Positions 47,172-57,322 of a stretch of DNA of 64,000 nt are shown in pieces (within the stretch, counting starts at the first letter, position 1; each line of letters starts with the position of its first letter). The position numbers and the translations under genes were made by a program. The DNA lies in NCBI GenBank assembly GCA_016714785.1, contig JADKCC010000034.1:1-64000 (forward strand), in the 5' to 3' direction. The notes below the pieces were generated by a model, which was given only the letters and a program-made list of their open reading frames with translations, was not told the DNA's origin and made no database searches. This stretch comes from Saprospiraceae bacterium. GTDB lineage: Bacteria; Bacteroidota; Bacteroidia; Chitinophagales; Saprospiraceae.

Positions 47172-48131
47172 ATGTTAGTTTGGATATCCTTTTTAATTCT
47201 GGTTGCTGTATTTTTAGCGATTGATCTTGGTATTTTCAATAGAGAAGCACATGAGATTACCTATAAAGAAGCGACAAAATGGACGATCGGTTGGGCTACG
47301 TTGGGTCTGTTGTTTTCGGGTGTCATCTACTTGATCTATCAGGAAGGCTTGATGCAAGCTCCCAAAGCTGCGACCACACCCATACAATCTGCTATCGAAT
47401 ATCTCACTGGTTATATCATAGAGTTGACGCTTAGTATAGATAATATTTTTGTGATAGCCATGATATTCAAATCCTTTAAAATACCAAAGAAGTATCAACA
47501 TAGAGTATTGTTTTGGGGTATAGTGGGTGCTTTGGTTTTTAGAGGTTTGATGATAGGTTTTGGTGTGGTATTGATCGAAAAATTCACTTGGACTACCTAC
47601 ATTTTTGGCGCTTTTCTGGTATATACGGCTATCAAAATGGCATTTTCGGACGATGAACACGAATTTGACCCAAAGAAGTCATTTATATACAAGACTGTAA
47701 GAAAATTGATGCCCGTGACAGGAAGATTGGACGATCAAAAGTTTTTTATAAGGAGAAATGGTTTGGTTATTGCTACACCATTGTTTCTTGCTCTGATCTT
47801 GGTTGAGTTTACAGATATACTATTTGCTTTAGATAGTATTCCTGCTATATTAGGGATCACAACTGATCCATTTATTGTATTTACATCCAATATTTTTGCG
47901 ATCTTAGGACTCAGGTCTATGTACTTTTTTGTGGCAAATATGTTGGATTCATTCCATTACTTGAAGTATAGTTTGACCGTTATATTGACTTATGTTGGTA
48001 TCAAATTGATATTGGCCAATCATTTTCATTTATCTATTGGTTTGTCATTAGGGATCATCATTTTATCTGTATTAGCAGGGATTTTCTTATCTTTAAAATA
48101 TAAAAAGGAACACGAACGTCCCACAACATAA
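47172..48131 (+). CDS. TerC family integral membrane protein
   Basis: A 319-residue protein with about nine membrane helices. The family signature is ELTLSIDNIFVIAMIF and, in the second half, LVEFTDILFALDSIPAILGIT, both with conserved acidic residues in helices. TerC-family proteins are linked to tellurite resistance and metal-ion (manganese) efflux; the exact substrate here is not known. No other ter genes are present. Confidence 0.88.
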   Translation: MLVWISFLILVAVFLAIDLGIFNREAHEITYKEATKWTIGWATLGLLFSGVIYLIYQEGLMQAPKAATTPIQSAIEYLTGYIIELTLSIDNIFVIAMIFKSFKIPKKYQHRVLFWGIVGALVFRGLMIGFGVVLIEKFTWTTYIFGAFLVYTAIKMAFSDDEHEFDPKKSFIYKTVRKLMPVTGRLDDQKFFIRRNGLVIATPLFLALILVEFTDILFALDSIPAILGITTDPFIVFTSNIFAILGLRSMYFFVANMLDSFHYLKYSLTVILTYVGIKLILANHFHLSIGLSLGIIILSVLAGIFLSLKYKKEHERPTT

Positions 48132-48642
48132 AATATTATTATATCAGCAAAAGTGAGTTTTTTTATGTATTGATAATTGCTGTGCTTCTCATTGTCGATA
48201 TTATTGAATTTAAAAAACTATAGCTTGGCCACAGGTAATAAATTTCACAAACCATTTTCATTTTGTGATACATTTACATTTATCTGAAGCTTGCTGCCTT
48301 TGGTGCTTTGCGCTACACCCACCTACCCGTTTCACGGTCCACTTTGTCAAAGGCTAGCCACCTTTGGTACTTTGCACAACACTGTGTTCAATTTTTTTAT
48401 TGCTTGTTTTTTGAACGATAATCTCCGTTAAACTTTTTAAAAATAAAAACAGCTGACTTTTTCAGCAGCAGTTAAATAAATTTCCTATACAGAAGGTTTA
48501 GCATTGATAGCGGATTGGATTAACGGGATGAATTAGACCATAAAAGTAAAAGGATTGGGTTAATCAATTGTTAAATACGTCATAATTGGTATTTTATGCT
48601 TACTTTTAGGTGTTTAAATCATATTAACATAGTTTTTCTGTT
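48132..48642. other. Intergenic region before tamB
   Basis: About 510 bp without a supported gene. Near 48297-48380 two imperfect copies of CCTTTGGTRCTTTGC occur about 60 bp apart, with GGTCCAC-TTTGTC between, similar to the 45.8 kb region. Otherwise AT-rich. Confidence 0.45.
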
Positions 48643-51600
48643 TTGGAATCAGGTGAAAACGAAATATCAAAAGTTAGTGAGAATTCACTTCTGTTTGTTT
48701 GGGTCAAGCGGATGGTTTGGGCATTAATTTTACTTTTTCTTTTGGTGGTTGTTTTATTGCAATTTGCCACTGTCCAGACCTACTTATCTTCAAAAGTTAC
48801 CCAATATCTATCAGAAGCTACCAACACCAATGTCAGTGCGGAGAGATTAAAAATCAGTCCTTTTGATGGTATCATTCTTCAGAATTTTAATATTGTTGAT
48901 GAGCGAAAGGACACAATGCTCCATGCAGGTGCATTAAATATTTCGCTAAGAAAAAATCTATTTTTCTTACTATCTAATGAATTGGATCTCAACTATTTTG
49001 GGATCAAAGGATTGGATATGAATATTGTAACTGAGCAAGGTGAATCACTTTCCAATTTGGCAAAATTTCTAGAGAAATTAAGCAGTGGTAAAAAAAATAA
49101 TGAGTCATCGGTGCCTTTGAATTTGAATATCAAAGATGTTGATTTATCTGATATTAGTATTATAATTTGGGATCAAAACAAAGGGAAAAGGAGCCAGCTT
49201 TATTTAACATCTGGTGTTTTGGACATCAATTATCTGGATTTGGCTTGTAATGAGTATGATATTAACAGCATTTTATTTGACCGTCCTTCATTTCGTACCT
49301 ATATCTACGATTATGATTGCTCCATAACCGATGATCTTGAAGTACCTCAAAATGATAATGGAGCAATAGTGGAAGATAAAGGAGAACCACTGAATATTAC
49401 ATTAAGGGAATTGTATGTAAAGGATGGTTTTTTTGGTACTTCCAATGATTTTGTTCCGCCTGATAGCCGATATTCTGGTATGTTGGATTACAGCAATTTT
49501 TATTTTGAAAACATCAATATTCTACTTGAAAATCTAAGTGTCAAACAGGGCACAGATATTTTTGCAACACTCAAGACCTTAAGTGCAAAGGACAATACTG
49601 GATTTGCCATTCATCAGGTAAGTTGCGATACGATAGCTATTTCTCCTAATACTATAGCACTAAAATCTTATCTACTAGAAATGGGTAAAACCAAAATTAA
49701 AGAAAATTTGAGATTTAGTTTTGCTGATCTTTCATCATTTAGCAATTTCACTGAGGATGTAGTAATCAATGCTGAATTTAAGGATGCGTATATTTATTTG
49801 GATGATTTGGTCCATTTTGTTCGAAGTCTTAGTAAGTCACCTTTTATAAAAAATAATGGGAAAGAAATCATAGAGGTCAATGGGAAATATTTTGGTAAAA
49901 TAAATAATCTGGCAGGGAGAGATGTAGCTATAAAATTGGGTGAAAAACTAAGTTTAGCAGGCTCTTTTAATACAAGAGATCTATTAGATTCTGACAATAC
50001 AGTACTTAATATTCGATTGGATAAGTTTAGTACTTCTATGCGCAAGATCAAAATGATTGTTCCATCATTTAATCCTCCAGACAATTTTTATAAATTAGGA
50101 AGCATCAACTTTGCTGGCCGATTTGATGGATATTTGGAAGATTTTGTAGCCTATGGTAAATTAGGTACAGACTTAGGATCGGCCGAGTTGGACATGCGTT
50201 TGGACATCACACAGGGTACTCATAAAGCCAACTATTCTGGTACACTTAATCTAGTTAATTTTAATCTAGGAAAATGGAGTGGTAATCCTGATATTGGTTT
50301 GGTAAATTTCAACTCGAAAGTCGTAGAAGGTCGCGGCTTGACCTTAAATACTGTAAAGGCTGATCTTGCGGCAACTATAAAATCTCTTTATTTTAAGAAC
50401 TACCAATACAAAGACCTTAATTTGGATGGAAAAATTGATAAAAATACCTTCTCAGGAACATTTAAAGTAGAAGATGATAACTTGAACTTTATGTTTGAAG
50501 GTAATTTTGAATATTTTGAGAAGCAGGCTTTTCTTAACTTTAAGTCAAAAATAAAAAAAATAGATCTTCAAGCGCTTAATTTGTCACAAACACCTTTGGC
50601 ATTCCAGGCGGATTTAGATATCAATCTTGCTGGCACAGGAATAAATGATTTTGTAGGAGATATAGATATTAGAAATATAGATATGAAGGTAAAAGATTCG
50701 TTATACCAATTGGATAATGTGTATATTTTATCAAGATTACTAGCCAAAGGCGGCAAAGAGCTCAAAGTCGAAAGTGATTTAGGTAGCATTTCCATTAATG
50801 GCCAATACGATTTACCAAATATAGTTCGATCTATAAAAAAGGTACTCTACACCAACTATCCATCTATTACTAAGCCTTGGAGACAGGATGTAGCAAAACT
50901 CATTAGCGACCAAAAATTTGATTTTAATATTGATGTAATCAAGAGTAGCAATTTTCTCTCCTTGGTTGGTTTAAATAATAGTAAATTTCGGAAACTGGCA
51001 TTAAAAGGGAGATTAGACACGTATAAGAATGAGCTTTCAATAGCAACGGATCTTCCATTACTAAAGGTAAACAACGATTCTATCAATGATTTGCAACTGC
51101 TGGTAACTTCAGATAGCAAATCAGGTAATATATTACTTCACATTGATTCTACCTATGCCATGGGTAGGCGTTTTAATCCGATTGATATACAAGCCAATAT
51201 CGTAGGGGAAGAGTTGAACTTTGAGATTAATACTGAAAAAATCATTGATTCATTGGAAAACCTTGATATCAAAGGCCAGTTAAAACAACACGCTAAGGGC
51301 TACAACCTTACATTGACTGAAAATCTATTGGTCATGCTGGGGACAAAGTGGAACATAAATCCTAAAAATAATATAGTTTTTGGAACCGAATACATAAATC
51401 TTGAAAACTTCATACTCTCTGATGGCCATCGGACTATTGAATTTAATGATTTTAATAATAATCAAGGCATAAGCTTAGATGTCGCTAATTTCAATTTTGA
51501 TATAATAAATAGTATTATTAAGTACAATAAGATGAAATTTGGTGGCACTACCAATCTAAATGCGAAGCTAAAAAATGTCTTTGCAAAGGATAAGGAGATT

Positions 51601-53451
51601 TCAGGGTATCTACAGATCCCCGATTTTACTATCAACGATGAGAAATATGGTGCAGTATATATAGATGTAACTAAAACAGCGAGCGACCCTTATAAAGCTA
51701 ATGTTGCCATTGGTGATTTTTTGGCAATAAAGGGAGAATACAACGAGAAGGAGAAACTAGTAGATTCTCGCATCAAGCTAAGAGAAGCTCCTATGAAACT
51801 CATTGAGTACTTACTGAAGGATGGTATTAGAAATACGCAAGGATTTATCGATGCCGATATCACTTTCGGAGGCCCAACCAATGGTCTGGTTATAGATGGT
51901 AATGGTACTATTAATAAAGGTACTACCACATTGATATATACAGGAGCTACGTATTATTTTGACAATCAAAAACTTAAATTGACGAATAAAAAAATAGATC
52001 TGGATGGCGCTGTGATTACGGATATGAATGGTAATGTCGGTACAATCAAAGGTGGTTTGACTCATGATCTATTTAAAAATTTTGGAGTTAATGCCACACT
52101 TTCTGGAAATAATGTTGTAGGTCTAAATACCACAAAAGCACAAAATCCAGATTACTATGGTTATGGTGTTGGCCAATTGTCCGCAGAGTTTACCGGTTCG
52201 TTTGATAAGGTGGATATGAAGATTACAGCGATCACAGGACCAGGAACTAAACTTTTCATCCCTGTAAATAATAGTCAAACTGCCGTAAGTCAGAATTTTA
52301 TAAAATTTGTAAATAAAGAAGAGTACAACAAAGTAGAAAACAAAAAAAATTATACACTAAATGGTATCAATATAGAAATGACCATTACCATCACACCAGA
52401 TGCGGAAGTAAGTATTATATTTGATGAGACCAAAGGCGATATAATAAAAGGAAGAGGTCGCGGAAACTTAAAAATAGATATCACTAGGTTGGGTGATTTT
52501 GAAATATTTGGTGATTATGAAATTGAGTCTGGTCAATATTTATTTACTGCACCATTGGTGCCTTTGGCCAAACCATTCATCGTAGAGCGTGGAGGTAGAA
52601 TCGTATGGACTGGAGATCCGATCAATGCTACGCTCGATATTACAACCAAATACAGAACTCGAACTTCGATAGAACCTTTCATTTCTGAATATATTTCAGG
52701 CACCTCAGAAGAAAATAAAAATCTAGCTAATCAAAACACGGAAGTAGATGTTATCCTACGATTAGGTGGCAGCTTATTCAAACCTGAAATAAATTTGGGG
52801 CTTTCATTTCCAAATCTTACTGGAGATATTGCCAACTTTGCAGATAGTAAACTCAGATTATTACAAGGCAATCCTCAAGAACTCAATGGACAGGTTTTAG
52901 GTCTAATTGTTTTTAATTCTTTCATACAATCCAATAGGGTAGCAGACGCTTTTGGTACATCAAGTATTCAGTCTGCCAGTATTAATACTTTGAGTGAGTT
53001 CCTTTCGAGCCAACTTTCTATGTATATCACCAATATTCTAAACTCTATGGTTAGCGAAGGAAGTATCATTTCAGGCATAGACTTTGATGTCAACGTCCGC
53101 AACAACACTTTTGGCTTAACATCAAGTAGCTTTGTGCCAGATGAAATTGCTGTGCGCAACACCTTGGTTTTTAAAAATGACAGACTTTCTTTAGATATTG
53201 GAGGAAATTATGTTTTTCAGTATCAAGGAAATGCAATCAATCAAGTACTTCCTGACTTTGCTTTAGAGTTTAGACTTACCGAAGACCGAAAGTTGAAAGT
53301 AAGACTGTATGGCAAATACGATATTGATGTGACTACGTTTGGGCTCCGTGAAAAATATGGATTGGGAGTAGCTTACCGAACAGAATTTGGGTCTATGATG
53401 GATTTTGAAGCTAAAATCAAAAAAGTGGCAGCAAAAACCATAAACAAGTAG
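48643..53451 (+). CDS. tamB: TamB-family translocation and assembly protein
   Basis: A 1,602-residue protein with one N-terminal helix (about residues 24-45) and a very long beta-strand-rich body (AsmA/TamB-like bridge). It ends in the conserved TamB C-terminal domain (about residues 1230-1595; TGDPINATLDITTKY, LRLGGSLFKPEINLGLSFP, KVRLYGKYDID). Such proteins form a periplasm-spanning groove for lipids or outer-membrane proteins, working with the Omp85 partner TamL at 23.8 kb. The start is TTG at 48643. Confidence 0.88.
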   Translation: MESGENEISKVSENSLLFVWVKRMVWALILLFLLVVVLLQFATVQTYLSSKVTQYLSEATNTNVSAERLKISPFDGIILQNFNIVDERKDTMLHAGALNISLRKNLFFLLSNELDLNYFGIKGLDMNIVTEQGESLSNLAKFLEKLSSGKKNNESSVPLNLNIKDVDLSDISIIIWDQNKGKRSQLYLTSGVLDINYLDLACNEYDINSILFDRPSFRTYIYDYDCSITDDLEVPQNDNGAIVEDKGEPLNITLRELYVKDGFFGTSNDFVPPDSRYSGMLDYSNFYFENINILLENLSVKQGTDIFATLKTLSAKDNTGFAIHQVSCDTIAISPNTIALKSYLLEMGKTKIKENLRFSFADLSSFSNFTEDVVINAEFKDAYIYLDDLVHFVRSLSKSPFIKNNGKEIIEVNGKYFGKINNLAGRDVAIKLGEKLSLAGSFNTRDLLDSDNTVLNIRLDKFSTSMRKIKMIVPSFNPPDNFYKLGSINFAGRFDGYLEDFVAYGKLGTDLGSAELDMRLDITQGTHKANYSGTLNLVNFNLGKWSGNPDIGLVNFNSKVVEGRGLTLNTVKADLAATIKSLYFKNYQYKDLNLDGKIDKNTFSGTFKVEDDNLNFMFEGNFEYFEKQAFLNFKSKIKKIDLQALNLSQTPLAFQADLDINLAGTGINDFVGDIDIRNIDMKVKDSLYQLDNVYILSRLLAKGGKELKVESDLGSISINGQYDLPNIVRSIKKVLYTNYPSITKPWRQDVAKLISDQKFDFNIDVIKSSNFLSLVGLNNSKFRKLALKGRLDTYKNELSIATDLPLLKVNNDSINDLQLLVTSDSKSGNILLHIDSTYAMGRRFNPIDIQANIVGEELNFEINTEKIIDSLENLDIKGQLKQHAKGYNLTLTENLLVMLGTKWNINPKNNIVFGTEYINLENFILSDGHRTIEFNDFNNNQGISLDVANFNFDIINSIIKYNKMKFGGTTNLNAKLKNVFAKDKEISGYLQIPDFTINDEKYGAVYIDVTKTASDPYKANVAIGDFLAIKGEYNEKEKLVDSRIKLREAPMKLIEYLLKDGIRNTQGFIDADITFGGPTNGLVIDGNGTINKGTTTLIYTGATYYFDNQKLKLTNKKIDLDGAVITDMNGNVGTIKGGLTHDLFKNFGVNATLSGNNVVGLNTTKAQNPDYYGYGVGQLSAEFTGSFDKVDMKITAITGPGTKLFIPVNNSQTAVSQNFIKFVNKEEYNKVENKKNYTLNGINIEMTITITPDAEVSIIFDETKGDIIKGRGRGNLKIDITRLGDFEIFGDYEIESGQYLFTAPLVPLAKPFIVERGGRIVWTGDPINATLDITTKYRTRTSIEPFISEYISGTSEENKNLANQNTEVDVILRLGGSLFKPEINLGLSFPNLTGDIANFADSKLRLLQGNPQELNGQVLGLIVFNSFIQSNRVADAFGTSSIQSASINTLSEFLSSQLSMYITNILNSMVSEGSIISGIDFDVNVRNNTFGLTSSSFVPDEIAVRNTLVFKNDRLSLDIGGNYVFQYQGNAINQVLPDFALEFRLTEDRKLKVRLYGKYDIDVTTFGLREKYGLGVAYRTEFGSMMDFEAKIKKVAAKTINK

Positions 53452-53671
53452 CGTTTTGTTTGTATATTTAAATATTTGATTTACAGAATATTATAAGTTT
53501 AAAATATTGTTAACAATTCATTGTGAGTTATTAAGGTACATTTCTAACCACCTTGCTAATTATTTTAGTGACTTTTTTTCAATACTTAGTCAAAATCATG
53601 ACTTTTAATAATATATTAAGGTCTAGCATTTAAAAAGTGCTTTTTTTTTTCACATTTAAACTCATTTAAAA

Positions 53672-54918
53672 ATGTCAATCAACTTATTGGATTTAGTTAA
53701 AGATCAGGTAACTGGTCAACTTGCAAAACAAGCATCGAGCTTTTGGGCGAATCAGAATCTTCTGTTACATCGGCTTTAGGTAGTATGATGCCTGCTCTTT
53801 TAGGCTCAGTCATACAGAAATCATCATCACCAACAGGTGCTCAAGGCCTTATGGATATGATTGGGAAATTGGATTTGGACAGTTTAGGCGATATCGCTGG
53901 GTTATTTGGCGGTGGCGCAAGCAATGTCAATGGATTATTAAATTCAGGTGGTGGTATCATAGAATCGCTTTTAGGGAGCAAATCTAATGGCGTAATTGAT
54001 CTTATATCAAACTTAAGTGGTATGAAAAGCGGATCAACTTCTTCATTGTTGAAGTTGGCGGCTCCATTTTTAATGGGTATGATCGGTAAACAAGTTAAAG
54101 GTAAAGGTCTGTCTTTCTTAACAGAAATGTTAATGGGACAAAAAAGTGCTGTAAATGCTGCGCTTCCTGCTGGGTTAGGTAGTTTGCTTAATTTTGCAGA
54201 TTTCGGTGGTGCGCCAAAATTAAATACGAATATCAATACTACTACATCAACCGGTGGTGGCAACAATTGGATGAAATATTTGCTTCCTGCTTTGTTGGCT
54301 TTAGGATTGATCTATTGGTTAGGTACTAAAGGTTGTGGTGAAAAAGCAATAGATGCTACCACCGATGCAATCGAAGCAGTGGATTCAACTGCTAACCAAA
54401 CCGTGGATGCAATGGGAGCAGCTGCAGATTCTTTAGGATCAGCTGTTGCAAACTTATTTACTTATAAATTGCCTTCAGGATTTGAATTAGTAGGAGCTGC
54501 AAAAGAAGGTATCGAAAGCAAATTAGTAGCTGCAATCGAAGCTGCTGGTCCAGTAGCAGACAAAGCTGATGCAAGTGCTTGGTTTAATTTTGATAGATTG
54601 TTATTTGATACAGGAAAAGCAACACTTCAGCCTTCAAGCCAAGAACAATTGGTCAATATCGCAGAAATATTGAAAGCTTTCCCTAAAGTAAAATTGAAAG
54701 TAGGTGGTTATACTGACAATGTAGGTGATCCAAAATCAAACCTTAAACTTTCTACAGATAGAGCATTTAATGTAGTAGCTGAATTAGAAAAGTTAGGTAT
54801 TACTAAAGGAAGATTAGCGCCAGAAGGATATGGTGATAAATTCCCAGTTGGTGACAATACTACAGAAGAAGGTCGTCAACAAAATAGAAGAATAGCTGTA
54901 CGAGTGACAGAAAAATAA
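53672..54918 (+). CDS. DUF937-OmpA-family protein, single-base frameshift near the start
   Basis: After ATG 53672 (MSINLLDLVKDQV, a DUF937 N-terminus) the frame breaks at a T4 run (53741-53744). One extra T gives SFLGESESSVTSALGSMMPALLGSVIQ in the long frame, yielding a 415-residue protein. DUF937 (about residues 1-155) is followed by a membrane helix (about 200-220) and a C-terminal OmpA-like peptidoglycan-binding domain (LLFDTGKATLQPSSQ, GYTDNVGD, NRRIAV). OmpA domains anchor the envelope to peptidoglycan. The TTG at 53743 is not the true start. Confidence 0.85.
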
Positions 54919-55011
54919 TTTCAACAACTAAGAAATCATGTAATAATTTGATGTTGCATGGTTTCTTTTGTTTTTTAATGATAAATTTTACTAATTATCA
55001 AAATAATTACA

Positions 55012-55019
55012 TATCTTTG
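55012..55019 (+). promoter_or_regulatory. Bacteroidota -7 promoter element of a short transcript
   Basis: TATCTTTG matches TAnnTTTG; a terminator begins about 44 bp later, with no gene between. Confidence 0.5.
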
Positions 55020-55025
55020 TGACCC

Positions 55026-55100
55026 GTTATTGTGAATTTGTAATATAATCCAAAAACGTTTTGAACCCGATCCCCGCACCTGATCGGGTTCTTTTTTTTT
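55026..55100 (+). ncRNA. Candidate small RNA of about 75 nt
   Basis: A -7 element at 55012-55019 predicts a start near 55026, and a strong terminator ends at 55100. The sequence between has no coding frame. It may be a small RNA or simply the terminator of the OmpA gene with a chance promoter match. Confidence 0.3.
55063..55100 (+). terminator. Rho-independent terminator
   Basis: GAACCCGAT pairs exactly with ATCGGGTTC around an 11-base loop, followed by nine T. It follows the OmpA-family gene by about 145 bp. Confidence 0.9.
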
Positions 55101-55314
55101 AGACTACTACTATTATTCATCCTGGAGATAGATTTTCGATTATTTTTTAACACATATTTATATGCTTATGTCTTTTGCAAGGATAGAGCTGAGTTGTATT
55201 AACAAACTAATTGGAACAATTAACTACCTATATAGATATTGGCTATTATTTCAATCTTGGAGCATTGTCGCGGCATATAACAAAAGTTATATAGGTCGGT
55301 ATGTATTGTTGGCT

Positions 55315-55322
55315 TATCTTTG
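55315..55322 (+). promoter_or_regulatory. Bacteroidota -7 promoter element for the four-gene operon
   Basis: TATCTTTG, 51 bp before the ATG at 55373, matches TAnnTTTG. It makes the 64-codon frame over this site unlikely to be a gene. Confidence 0.6.
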
Positions 55323-55372
55323 CGATATTATATTTTGCAGTCAATACTTTAATTAATTTTAAATAAAAAACC

Positions 55373-55852
55373 ATGAGTAATTACCAAACTTTAACATTAG
55401 TCATTACAGCATCTATCGCACTTGGTTTTGGATATTTGGTTGGAAATCAAACAAAGAAAGTAAACCAAATAGATGACACTTCAGATATATCAATCAATAT
55501 GGATTTTCCAAGCTCGTCTCCAGCGCATGTTTCAATAATTGATACCACTTTGGCTGGAGAGATGATAGCAAATTTTAGTAGGTCATGTAAAGATAGTACT
55601 GAAGCTGTACTATTTGACTTTGCTACGATATTTAGCACCGTTGCACAAGGAAATCCTTCAGTTATGTGGGAAAATGCTGGTTTTTATGCTTATTTTGCTA
55701 AATATTCCAATAGTAGCACCACTAATTCAGGCAGAAATACTATTATTTTGAAATTTGTAGATGGTCTTAATAATACAACAGGTCCTACCTTTATGCAAGA
55801 TGTCGGATTTTTAAACATGGGAGATTTATGTCCAAATAAGTGCCCTCAATAG
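55373..55852 (+). CDS. Membrane-anchored or exported protein of unknown function, first gene of a signalling operon
   Basis: A 159-residue protein with one N-terminal helix (about residues 7-24: LVITASIALGFGYLVG) and an extracytoplasmic part. The mature region has four cysteine-containing spots (RSCKDS near residue 72 and LCPNKCPQ at the C-terminus) and no recognised domain. It leads an operon with a multi-pass membrane protein, a sensor kinase and a response regulator, so it could be the sensed or regulated component; this is inference. Confidence 0.7.
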   Translation: MSNYQTLTLVITASIALGFGYLVGNQTKKVNQIDDTSDISINMDFPSSSPAHVSIIDTTLAGEMIANFSRSCKDSTEAVLFDFATIFSTVAQGNPSVMWENAGFYAYFAKYSNSSTTNSGRNTIILKFVDGLNNTTGPTFMQDVGFLNMGDLCPNKCPQ

Positions 55853-55868
55853 TTAATTAATATTGAAT

Positions 55869-56519
55869 ATGAACTTCATTGAATCTATATTGCTAAATTT
55901 GAGCATTTATGACTTCATACTAATAATCACATTGGTGGTGCTTTGGCATTATAAATGGAAGGGATACAAATCTTTGCCTTTTTTCTTTGAGTTTATTTTG
56001 AGTATTACCATTTTGGAAGTAATAGTTCAAGTATATTGGAAAGTCAATTTCAAAACAAATTTATTTATTTTTACCTTCATAGCCATGCTAAGTATTGGCT
56101 ATTATTTTTATGTATATTATGACTATTTTAAGTCAAAAAAATGGTCTAAAATCATAAGAGTAGCTTTTTTAATTTGGGTCATTTTGAGCTTATATTTGTA
56201 TAACTTTGATTTATATAATAGAACAAATTTTGAGCCTTTGCCCTATTTTTTTGGAATCAGTGTGGTGGCCATTCTCATTTTTAAATATGGTTATAATCTT
56301 GTCTTCATTGATGAATTTAGAGAAATCACAAAAGATCCTGTTTTATATATTTCATTAGGTATAATCCTATTTTATGTATCTAGTTTTACGCACATGTTGT
56401 TTATAAATGAATTACTGACAGGTTATACATTAGATCAAAAGTTTTCAGATTTAATTACCTATACCAATATTTTTATATCTTTGGGGTATTTAGGAGCCGC
56501 CTTATGTTCGAAGAAGTAG
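55869..56519 (+). CDS. Multi-pass membrane protein of the signalling operon
   Basis: A 216-residue protein with about seven hydrophobic segments and little else, consistent with a 7TM-type sensor input domain. It overlaps the kinase gene by 16 bp. The kinase itself has only one helix, so this protein may serve as its membrane sensor. ATG 55869 is preferred over the TTG two codons upstream. Confidence 0.72.
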   Translation: MNFIESILLNLSIYDFILIITLVVLWHYKWKGYKSLPFFFEFILSITILEVIVQVYWKVNFKTNLFIFTFIAMLSIGYYFYVYYDYFKSKKWSKIIRVAFLIWVILSLYLYNFDLYNRTNFEPLPYFFGISVVAILIFKYGYNLVFIDEFREITKDPVLYISLGIILFYVSSFTHMLFINELLTGYTLDQKFSDLITYTNIFISLGYLGAALCSKK

Positions 56520-57319
56520 AAAACGTGTATAGAATTATGGTTTCATTAATGCTCATGCCATTAATGCTTTTCATAATTTTAGTTTGGTTTATTTTTTCAT
56601 ATCAAAAACGCAAATTTCTTTATGAAAATGAGAAAAAAGATGCCATACTCAGAGAACAGTCATTAAAACTACAAAATCAAGAAGCCATAGAGCATGAACG
56701 CAATAGAATTGCTTCAGAAATGCACGACGAATTGGGATCTGGCCTTACCATCATACAATATTTAAGTGATGCCATTATATCAAAAACAGATGATCCTGTC
56801 ATATTGGAAGATGTGACAAAAATAGCTGGGTATAGTGGTGTGTTAGTGCGCAACATGTCTGAGATTATTTGGGCTATGAATAGTCGATTTGACAATTTGG
56901 ATGGATTGATAGGTTATTTAAGAAGGTATATTGTCGAGTACCTTGAGGACAATAAAATGGATCACAGTTTTGTGGCTGATAATTTTGATCCTAAGACGAT
57001 TATTTCAGGTGAAAAAAGACGAAATTTGTATTTGGTGGTTAAAGAGTTGCTTCATAATAGTATAAAGTATGCCAATGCATCCAAAATAATAATCGAAATT
57101 GAAGCCCATTCAGAAATTGTCATAAAGATTATTGAAAAAAATGGCATTGGGTTCGATCCACAAATAAAAAAAGGTGATGGAAACGGTTTGTTTAATATAG
57201 AGAATCGTATGCTCCGCATAGGTGGCCAAATCATGTATAGCAAAGACAATGGAGATATGGCGATGTCTATATGTTTACCATTAAATACTGACAACTTTCA
57301 GATCAAACCAAAACAATAA
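56504..57319 (+). CDS. NarL-type (HisKA_3) sensor histidine kinase
   Basis: A 271-residue kinase with one helix (about residues 11-32), a coiled coil, the HisKA_3 phospho-acceptor box EHERNRIASEMHDELGSGL (His74) and a HATPase domain with N box VVKELLHNSIKYA (Asn185). The G1 box, usually DNGxGF, reads KNGIGF (residues 212-217), so the Asp contacting adenine is Lys. The G2 box is GNGLFNIENR. Phosphotransfer to the downstream regulator is expected from gene order; the altered G1 box leaves activity in doubt. Confidence 0.85.
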   Translation: MFEEVENVYRIMVSLMLMPLMLFIILVWFIFSYQKRKFLYENEKKDAILREQSLKLQNQEAIEHERNRIASEMHDELGSGLTIIQYLSDAIISKTDDPVILEDVTKIAGYSGVLVRNMSEIIWAMNSRFDNLDGLIGYLRRYIVEYLEDNKMDHSFVADNFDPKTIISGEKRRNLYLVVKELLHNSIKYANASKIIIEIEAHSEIVIKIIEKNGIGFDPQIKKGDGNGLFNIENRMLRIGGQIMYSKDNGDMAMSICLPLNTDNFQIKPKQ

Positions 57320-57322
57320 ATT

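Noticed and set aside
47172..48131. Tellurite-resistance operon
   Set aside because: A lone TerC-family gene without terZABDEF-type neighbours.
55162..55356. 64-codon frame before the signalling operon
   Set aside because: It covers the TATCTTTG promoter of the operon and has no recognisable protein features.
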